From NCBI GenBank assembly GCA_903918705.1, contig CAIXFP010000409.1, forward strand, positions 1 to 11,899: a DNA stretch of 11,899 nt, written 5' to 3'. The position numbers and the translations under genes are program-made. This stretch comes from an uncultured Pseudomonadota bacterium. Lineage in GTDB: Bacteria; Pseudomonadota; Gammaproteobacteria; Burkholderiales; Thiobacillaceae. Within the stretch, counting starts at the first letter, position 1, and each line of letters opens with the position of its first letter. This document shows positions 6,908-11,899 of the stretch, piece after piece. A model generated the notes under the pieces. The model saw nothing but the letters and a program-made list of their open reading frames with translations. It did no database searches and had not been told where the DNA came from.

Positions 6908-9900
6908 ATGAGCGAGCCCCTGAGACTGCTGGTCATCGAGGACGACAGCGCCGATTTTCTGTTGTTGCGGCGCTACCTGGACAGCCACGGCGTAGCCGCC
7001 GAGTGCCGGCGTGTCGACAGTGACGCTCAACTCGCCGCCGCCTTGCCCGGTGCCTGGGATCTGGTGCTGTCCGACTACAAGGTGCCGGGCATGGTGTTCG
7101 CCGCCACGCTGCGGCGCATTCGCGCTCTCCATCCCGAACTGCCGGTAATCATGGTGTCCGGCAGCGTTGGCGAGGAGACCGCGGTGGAACTACTGCACCT
7201 GGGGTTGACCGACTTCGTGCTCAAGGACAACCTGACCCGCCTGCCCAGCGCCATCCAGCGCGCCCTGGAGGGGGCCGCCGAACGGCGTGCCCGCCGGGAG
7301 GCCGAGACGGCCCTGCGCGAGAGCCAGGCTGCCGCCCTGGTCGAGCAGCGTCAGGCGCGAGTAGCGGCGCTGAACCTGATGGAGGACGCGTTGGCCGCGC
7401 AGGCCCGCGCCGAGGCGGCCAACATGTCACTGCGGGATTCGGAGGCCAAGTACCGCCTGCTGGCGGAGAACGCCGTCGACTGCATCTTCTGGATCGGGCC
7501 GGATGGCCGCTACCGCTACGTCTCGCCGGCCTGCGAACATGACACCGGCCATGCTCCGGAGGACTTCCTCGCGAACCCCGATCTGATGGCCGAGATCATT
7601 CATGCCGAGGATCGCGCGGCCTATTGCCGCCATCTCGAAGCTGTTGAACACGCCGACGAACGCGAGATGGAATTTCGCATCGTCCACAAGGACGGCTCGC
7701 CGCGCTGGATCGCCCACCATTGCCGCCCCATGTATGGCGTCGGTGGCGAATATCTCGGCCGCAGCGGCAGCAACCGCGATATCACCGCGCGCAAGCGGGC
7801 TGAGGCGGAGCGGCAATTCCTCAGCGAGGCCTTGCGCCAGGCGGCCATGCCCACGCTGCTGGTGGACCCCGACTTTGTCATCACCTATGCCAACCCGGCC
7901 ATGGGCGATTTGGTCGGCTATGCCGCCGAGGAACTCATCGGCACCCCGGTGGAGCGGCTCTCGCCCACGGATGCCGCGAACCGGCGGCAGCGCGCGGAGA
8001 TCACCCGCATCCTGCGGGAACACGGCACCTGGTCCGGCGAACAGGTTCGCCTCGGTCGCGAGGGCGGCCTGTTGCCGGTGCACCTGACCGTCGGCGCCCT
8101 GCGCGACACCACCGGCACCCTCCTGGGGTACATCGCCAATTACATCGACCTGCGCCCGCTTTACGAGAAGACCCTGGCCTTGCAGGCCAGCGAGGCGCGC
8201 TATCTCAGCGTCCTCGACAATGCCGCCGACGCGGTGTTCATCGTCGATCCGGGAGGGCGCTACACCTATGCGAACCGCCAGGCCAGCGAGCTGCTGGGTT
8301 ATAGCCGCGAGGAACTGCTGACCCTGGGCATCGCCGAGACCGTCGTGAGCCAGGAAGTGGGGGGCGCCTGGGATAAATTCGGCGAAGTGTTGAAGACCGG
8401 GCGGGTGAAACTCGAAGTGACGCTGCTGCACAAGCAGGGGCGGGAGGTGCCCAGCGAAGTCAACGCCATCGTGCTGCCCGACGGCATGGTGTTCGGCTCG
8501 GTCCGCGACATCAGCGAACGGAGAAGGCGCGACGAGCAGTTGCGCAAGTTGTTCCTGGCGGTGGAGCAAAGCCCGGAAAGCGTGGTCATCACCGATGTCA
8601 CCGGCCGCATCGAGTACGTCAACGACGCCTTCGTCCACGTCAGCGGCTATCCGCGCCGGGACGTGATCGGCCAGAACCCGCGCATCCTGCAATCCGGCCA
8701 GACCCCGCCGGAAACCTACGTCGAGTTGTGGGCCGCCCTGAGCACCGGCCACGCCTGGCACGGCGAGTTCGTCAACCGTCGCAAGGATGGCGAGCTGTAT
8801 AACGAGTTCGCCACCATCTCCCCGATCCGCCAGGCGGACGGGCGCATCAGCCATTACGTGGCGGTGAAGGAGGACATCACCGAGAAGAAACAACTGGGCC
8901 GGGAACTGGACCGCCACCGCCACCACCTGGAAGAGCTGGTGGAACAGCGCACCCGCGAACTGGAAGTCGCCAAGGCCCAGGCCGAGGCCGCCTCCCGGGC
9001 CAAGGGCGCTTTCCTGGCCAACATGAGCCATGAGATCCGCACGCCGATGAACGCTATCCTGGGCCTCACCCATCTGCTGCTGCGCGACGGCATCACCCCG
9101 GAGCAGGCGGACCGGCTCTCCAAGATCGATGTCGCCGGCCACCACCTGCTCTCCATCATCAACGACATCCTGGACCTGTCCAAGATCGAGGCGGGCAGGC
9201 TGCAACTGGAGCAGAACGATTTTGCCCTGACCTCGGTGCTGGACCACGTCCGCACACTGATGCAGGACGCGGCCCGGGCCAAGAGCCTCAGCCTCACCGT
9301 GGAGAGCGATGCCGTGCCGAACTGGCTGCGCGGCGATGCCACCCGTTTGCGTCAGGCCCTGCTCAACTACGCCAGCAATGCGGTCAAGTTCACCCTCCAG
9401 GGCAGTGTCGTCCTGGGCGCCCGCCTGCTGGAGGAAAAGGACGGCTGGCTGACGCTGCGCTTCGAGGTGCGCGACACCGGCATCGGCATCGCTCCGGAAA
9501 CCCTGCCCAAGCTGTTCGCCGCCTTCGAGCAGGGCGACACCTCCACCACGCGCCGCTACGGCGGCACCGGCCTGGGGCTGGCCATCACCCGGCAACTGGC
9601 GCGGATCATGGGCGGCGAAGCCGGAGTGGAGAGCGCGCCGGGGCGCGGCAGCACCTTCTGGTTCACCGCCCGCCTGGCCCGAGGCCACGGCACCATGCCG
9701 GAGGCCAGCCTGACCCGGGTCGATGCCGAGGCGGAATTGCACCGGCGGCAAAGTGGCGCCCGCCTGCTGCTGGTGGAAGACAACGCCATCAACCGCGAGG
9801 TGGCGGGGGATCTGCTGCACTCCGCCGGTTTCGCGGTGGAGATGGCGGAGGACGGCGGCGCGGCGCTGGCCAAGGCCCGCGCGGGCCGCTACGACCTGAT

Positions 9901-10807
9901 CCTGATGGACATCCAGATGCCGGTGCTGGATGGCATGGAGGCCACCCGCGCCATCCGCGCCCTGCCGGGTTGGGCGGATACGCCGATCCTGGCCATGACC
10001 GCCAACGCCTTCGACGAGGACCGCGTCGCCGCGCTGGCCGCCGGCATGAACGATTTCGTGGCGAAGCCGGTGGACCCGGCCACCCTGTTCGCGGCGCTGC
10101 TGCGGTGGTTGCCGGCGGGTAGCGCGGCGGCGCCCGCCGCGGCGCAAGTGGTTCGCGCCGCTCCGGCGCCGACCGGCGTCGAGGCGTTGCCGGAATGGCC
10201 CGGCTTCGACCGGAGCCGTTGCCTGCTCAGCCTGGGCGGCCGCCTCGAACGCTGTCCGCGCATGCTGGGCAAGTTCGCCAGCAGCCATCGCGACGATCCC
10301 GCCCGCCTGCGCCAACTCCTGGCCGCCGGCCAGGGTGAAGCAGCGCACCGTCTCGCCCACACCCTGAAGGGCGTGGCCGCCACCCTGGGCCTGCTGGCCC
10401 TGCACGAGAAGGCCCGTTCGCTGGAACAGGCGCTCAAGGAGGCGCTGAAACAGGCCGCCCCAGCCGCCCCAGCCGCCCCGGCCGATCCGCTGCTGGGCGA
10501 GCTGGAACGGGAGATGAAGCAGAACGTGGCGCACATCGATGCTTACCTCGCCGCCGGCCAGGATACGTCCCCCGCCGCTCCCGCCGCCGACTCGGCGCAA
10601 CTGGCGCCAGTGTTGGCGGAACTCCAGGCCCTGCTGGCGGAATCCAACGCCCGCGCCGGCTGCGTGCTGCGCGACCACCCGGCGCTGCTGCGCGGGGGCT
10701 TGGGCGAGGCCTACGAAACCGTGTTGCGCCAGATCGAGGCGTTCGCTTTCGAGGACGCCCTGGCTACCCTGGCCGCGGCGCTGGAGCGGGCCGGCCCGCT
10801 CCCCTGA
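6908..10807 (+). CDS. Hybrid sensor histidine kinase/phosphorelay protein: REC-PAS4-HisKA-HATPase-REC-HPt
   Basis: A 1299-residue protein with no membrane segment. Order: N-terminal REC (5-122; E11/D12, acceptor D56, K106 in LKDN), coiled coil (about 122-178), four PAS domains (about 178-298, 303-415, 428-538, 543-660), a signalling helix, HisKA with H708 in MSHEIRTPMN, HATPase_c (N-box N820/N824, D856-T857-G858, GGTGLGLAI from 885), C-terminal REC (E957/D958, D1001, T1031, K1053), HPt with H1151 in AHTLKG, and a helical tail (about 1228-1290). PAS4 carries the NPRILQSG and NRRKDG motifs of NifL/LOV-like PAS folds but lacks the LOV photoactive cysteine. The relay should run H708 to D1001 to H1151 and then to an external REC. 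The N-terminal REC lets another kinase control it. From about residue 885 onward it is a paralogue of the gene ending at 1163. It is the last plus-strand gene of the operon. Confidence 0.94.
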   Translation: MSEPLRLLVIEDDSADFLLLRRYLDSHGVAAECRRVDSDAQLAAALPGAWDLVLSDYKVPGMVFAATLRRIRALHPELPVIMVSGSVGEETAVELLHLGLTDFVLKDNLTRLPSAIQRALEGAAERRARREAETALRESQAAALVEQRQARVAALNLMEDALAAQARAEAANMSLRDSEAKYRLLAENAVDCIFWIGPDGRYRYVSPACEHDTGHAPEDFLANPDLMAEIIHAEDRAAYCRHLEAVEHADEREMEFRIVHKDGSPRWIAHHCRPMYGVGGEYLGRSGSNRDITARKRAEAERQFLSEALRQAAMPTLLVDPDFVITYANPAMGDLVGYAAEELIGTPVERLSPTDAANRRQRAEITRILREHGTWSGEQVRLGREGGLLPVHLTVGALRDTTGTLLGYIANYIDLRPLYEKTLALQASEARYLSVLDNAADAVFIVDPGGRYTYANRQASELLGYSREELLTLGIAETVVSQEVGGAWDKFGEVLKTGRVKLEVTLLHKQGREVPSEVNAIVLPDGMVFGSVRDISERRRRDEQLRKLFLAVEQSPESVVITDVTGRIEYVNDAFVHVSGYPRRDVIGQNPRILQSGQTPPETYVELWAALSTGHAWHGEFVNRRKDGELYNEFATISPIRQADGRISHYVAVKEDITEKKQLGRELDRHRHHLEELVEQRTRELEVAKAQAEAASRAKGAFLANMSHEIRTPMNAILGLTHLLLRDGITPEQADRLSKIDVAGHHLLSIINDILDLSKIEAGRLQLEQNDFALTSVLDHVRTLMQDAARAKSLSLTVESDAVPNWLRGDATRLRQALLNYASNAVKFTLQGSVVLGARLLEEKDGWLTLRFEVRDTGIGIAPETLPKLFAAFEQGDTSTTRRYGGTGLGLAITRQLARIMGGEAGVESAPGRGSTFWFTARLARGHGTMPEASLTRVDAEAELHRRQSGARLLLVEDNAINREVAGDLLHSAGFAVEMAEDGGAALAKARAGRYDLILMDIQMPVLDGMEATRAIRALPGWADTPILAMTANAFDEDRVAALAAGMNDFVAKPVDPATLFAALLRWLPAGSAAAPAAAQVVRAAPAPTGVEALPEWPGFDRSRCLLSLGGRLERCPRMLGKFASSHRDDPARLRQLLAAGQGEAAHRLAHTLKGVAATLGLLALHEKARSLEQALKEALKQAAPAAPAAPADPLLGELEREMKQNVAHIDAYLAAGQDTSPAAPAADSAQLAPVLAELQALLAESNARAGCVLRDHPALLRGGLGEAYETVLRQIEAFAFEDALATLAAALERAGPLP
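10454..10480 (+). repeat. In-frame 9-bp tandem repeat, three copies, inside the HPt coding region
   Basis: Units GCCGCCCCA, GCCGCCCCA and GCCGCCCCG encode Ala-Ala-Pro three times (residues 1183-1191). They form a flexible linker between the phospho-histidine helix and the next HPt helix. The paralogue ending at 1163 lacks this stretch. Because the unit is 9 bp, copy-number change would keep the frame and only alter linker length. Confidence 0.8.
10783..10802. terminator. Perfect 20-bp palindrome at the convergent gene ends, possible bidirectional terminator or REP-like remnant
   Basis: GGAGCGGG (10783-10790), CCGG, CCCGCTCC (10795-10802) reads identically on both strands and can form an 8-bp stem with a CCGG loop. 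It covers the last codons of the hybrid kinase (stop at 10805) and lies 17 bases past the stop of the minus-strand membrane gene. No T-run follows on either side, so classical intrinsic termination is uncertain. It shares the GGAGCGG core with the REP-like element at 1158-1183. Confidence 0.45.
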
Positions 10808-10819
10808 CCAGTGCTGCGG

Positions 10820-11026
10820 TCAATTCGGCATGTTGGACGACGGCCCCTGGTCCTGCATGACCAGATACATGCCGACGCCGGCCAGGGCCAGCCACAGGGC
10901 CATGGTCCAGTTGCCGAGGGTGGCCCACAAGTCGCCCAGGTAGATCAGCATGATCAGGGCCAGGCTCAACAGGAGGTTGCCGAGCCAGAATTTGTAGGTG
11001 TGTTTCGCTTGATCGAGATCGCTCAC
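10820..11026 (-). CDS. Small two-helix membrane protein of unknown function
   Basis: A 68-residue protein starting at GTG (11024-11026). This start is preferred because GGAG lies six bases upstream and the extra upstream residues of the longer reading frame are an unlikely Arg/Pro-rich leader overlapping the neighbouring gene. Residues 13-30 and about 40-57 are hydrophobic helices joined by a short loop (GDLWATLGNW), with a hydrophilic N-terminus (SDLDQAKHTYK) and a C-terminal tail rich in Gln, Ser, Asn and Pro. It is predicted to sit in the inner membrane with both ends on the same side. It begins 14 bases after the four-cysteine gene and is convergent with the kinase (12-base gap). I do not recognise a family; codon use and the ribosome site support a real gene. 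Confidence 0.72.
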   Translation of the reverse strand: MSDLDQAKHTYKFWLGNLLLSLALIMLIYLGDLWATLGNWTMALWLALAGVGMYLVMQDQGPSSNMPN

Positions 11027-11032
11027 TTGGGG

Positions 11033-11036
11033 CTCC
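11033..11036 (-). promoter_or_regulatory. Ribosome binding site deciding the GTG start of the small membrane protein
   Basis: On the minus strand GGAG is followed by six bases (CCCCAA) and then GTG. The good spacing is the main reason for choosing this non-ATG start. Confidence 0.6.
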
Positions 11037-11040
11037 GGGG

Positions 11041-11271
11041 TCAGGTGGGCAACGCCGCCCGGGGCGGCGCGGCGGCTAGGGCGATGAAGAAGGGGCATTC
11101 CACGCCAGCGTCGCGCCGAATCAGTTCCTCGCTGAAATCCGCGTAGGTGCGGCCGGGCTGCGCGTCCGGACCGGCGCGGCTGGGGATGGCGTGGCGGGCC
11201 ACGTCGTCCTCGTAGCGCAGGCAGCCGCGCGCGAGGGGGCAGTGGGAGGACATGCAGTAGGTGAGGGTCAT
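11041..11271 (-). CDS. Small four-cysteine protein, hypothetical
   Basis: A 76-residue protein read from the ATG at 11269-11271; upstream of it the same frame runs antiparallel to nothing but overlaps the OmpA-like gene, so a longer start is unlikely. Cysteines are at 6, 11, 17 and 59, arranged C-x4-C-x5-C near the N-terminus with a distal C-P-F-F. The middle holds RTYADFSEELIRRD, a likely short helix. Four cysteines in a cytoplasmic-looking protein with no signal peptide suggest metal (Zn or Fe-S) binding, but disulphides cannot be excluded. The tail is Ala/Pro-rich. It lies 38 bases after the OmpA-like gene and 14 before the membrane gene, suggesting one transcript. No clear Shine-Dalgarno precedes the start; a GGGCGT hexamer repeat occupies that place. 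I recognise no named family. Confidence 0.6.
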   Translation of the reverse strand: MTLTYCMSSHCPLARGCLRYEDDVARHAIPSRAGPDAQPGRTYADFSEELIRRDAGVECPFFIALAAAPPRAALPT

Positions 11272-11289
11272 GGGCGTGGGCGTGGGCGT
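11272..11289. repeat. Hexamer GGGCGT in three tandem copies directly before a start codon
   Basis: The plus strand reads GGGCGT three times, which is ACGCCC three times on the minus strand, ending immediately before the ATG of the four-cysteine gene. It fills the position where a ribosome site would be expected. Slippage here would change leader length in steps of six bases. Confidence 0.7.
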
Positions 11290-11309
11290 GAGTCGGCGGG
11301 AGGCGGGCC

Positions 11310-11899
11310 TTATTCGGTCTCCACCTGCACCCGGCGATTGGGCGCCAGGCAGGCCTTGGTGGCCGGTGTGGCGCGACCCTTGCAATGCTTGACCGGTTGC
11401 GATTCGCCCTTGCCTTCGAGTTGGATCCGGCGCGGGGCGACGCCCTTGCCGACGAGATACTTCTTCACCGACTCGGCCCGGCGCAGCGAGAGTTTCAGGT
11501 TGTAGGGCTCGGGGCCGAGGCGGTCGGCATGGCCGCTGACCCGCACGCCGTGGTGCTTCGGCGCCTCGGCCAGCCACTCATCCAGCACGGCGCGTCCGGC
11601 GGGGGTCAGGTCGGCGCTGTCGAAGGCGAAATGGGCGAGGGCGTCCACCTCGGCCTGTTCTTCCCGGCTCAGGTGGGCCGCGCTGGCCGGCGCCGGCAAG
11701 GTGGCGCCGGCAGCCGTGGACGGCGCGGCGGGAAGCTGCGGTGTGGTCGGCGCCAGATTGGGGCTTTCCGGCACGGCGGCGGTCGCGCCGGGGGGCGTTG
11801 CCGCCACGGGCGCGGCGGTTGGCGCCGGGGCCGTGGCGGCGCTGGCTTCGGTTGGCGGCGGCGTGGCGTTGCCCGGCACCCCGGGCACCACGGCGGCCG
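11310..11899 (-). CDS. OmpA-family protein, C-terminal part; 5' end outside the window
   Basis: The frame is open to the window edge, so the N-terminus is missing; a GTG at 11889-11891 is in frame but probably internal. The visible part starts with a long Ala/Pro/Thr-rich linker (about 75 residues) and ends in an OmpA-like peptidoglycan-binding domain: FAFDSADLTPAGRAVLDEW, SGHADRLGPEPYNLKLSLRRA with the usual Asp and Arg ligands for meso-diaminopimelate, and the closing NRRVQVE. Two cysteines (HCKG and KACLAPNRR) bracket a loop near the end, as in the OmpA C-terminal domain, where they form a disulphide. Such proteins tie the outer membrane to peptidoglycan in the periplasm. Whether the missing N-terminus is a beta-barrel, a lipoprotein signal or something else cannot be told; the Pro-rich linker suggests a separate N-terminal part. 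It is the first visible gene of the minus-strand group. Confidence 0.9.
   Translation of the reverse strand, partial: AAVVPGVPGNATPPPTEASAATAPAPTAAPVAATPPGATAAVPESPNLAPTTPQLPAAPSTAAGATLPAPASAAHLSREEQAEVDALAHFAFDSADLTPAGRAVLDEWLAEAPKHHGVRVSGHADRLGPEPYNLKLSLRRAESVKKYLVGKGVAPRRIQLEGKGESQPVKHCKGRATPATKACLAPNRRVQVETE

Noticed and set aside
2611..6936. Minus-strand open frame of 1441 codons covering the PAS protein, double kinase and REC genes
   Set aside because: It is antisense to genes with clear catalytic motifs. It stays open because the GC-rich sense genes rarely use TTA, CTA or TCA codons; its translation shows no recognisable domain and is rich in Gln, His, Gly and Ala.
7427..10678. Minus-strand open frame of 1083 codons opposite the large hybrid kinase
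   Set aside because: Same cause: antisense codon-aligned frame of a high-GC gene, no domain in the translation.
11027..11098. Longer N-terminus (ATG at 11098) for the small membrane protein
   Set aside because: The extra 24 residues are Arg/Pro/Gly-rich and overlap the four-cysteine gene; the GTG at 11026 has a well-spaced GGAG.
11272..11577. Longer N-terminus (start at 11577) for the four-cysteine protein
   Set aside because: It overlaps the OmpA-like domain in another frame and reads as Arg/Pro-rich shadow sequence.
1..11899. tRNA, rRNA, CRISPR, insertion sequence, riboswitch or origin
   Set aside because: No matching structure, repeat array, transposase motif or conserved RNA element was seen on either strand.

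Overview
This is a strongly GC-rich window in which nearly every third codon position is G or C. The protein families (large hybrid kinases with C-terminal HPt domains, an HD-GYP regulator, an OmpA-family protein with a C-terminal cysteine pair) fit a Proteobacterium. I lean towards Betaproteobacteria (Rhodocyclaceae-like), but a gammaproteobacterium is possible and no rRNA is present to decide. No tRNA, rRNA, CRISPR, transposase or phage gene is visible.

Region 1 (1-1163, +) is the 3' end of a large hybrid histidine kinase: the end of its ATPase domain, a receiver (REC), an HPt domain and a short helical tail. Its stop codon lies in a REP-like palindrome. Region 2 (1164-1319) is a 156-base gap with three short inverted repeats and a T-run that may end the first gene. 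Region 3 (1320-10807, +) is a probable five-gene signalling operon: a REC-HD-GYP c-di-GMP phosphodiesterase, a membrane-anchored protein with three PAS domains and no kinase domain, a four-helix membrane double histidine kinase (HisKA-HATPase-REC-HisKA-HATPase), an Rcp1-like single-domain response regulator, and a 1299-residue REC-PAS4-HisKA-HATPase-REC-HPt hybrid kinase whose C-terminal half is a paralogue of the first gene. Region 4 (10820-11899, -) is a convergent group: the C-terminal part of an OmpA-family protein, a 76-residue four-cysteine protein and a 68-residue two-helix membrane protein.

Together the plus-strand genes look like a branched phosphorelay. There are many sensor modules (at least seven PAS domains and two membrane sensors), six REC domains, four kinase cores (three complete here, one partial) and two HPt domains, but no DNA-binding output domain. 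The only recognisable effector is the HD-GYP phosphodiesterase, so the likely output is c-di-GMP level (biofilm, motility or surface behaviour), with the stand-alone REC acting as a diffusible carrier. These functional links are inferred from domain types and gene order.

The features most worth a second look are the REP-like element that supplies the stop codon of the first gene, a perfect 20-bp palindrome at the end of the other HPt kinase, the kinase-less PAS protein with its conserved-looking helical tail, the double kinase next to an Rcp1-like regulator, the paralogous kinase ends that bracket the operon, and the small four-cysteine protein.
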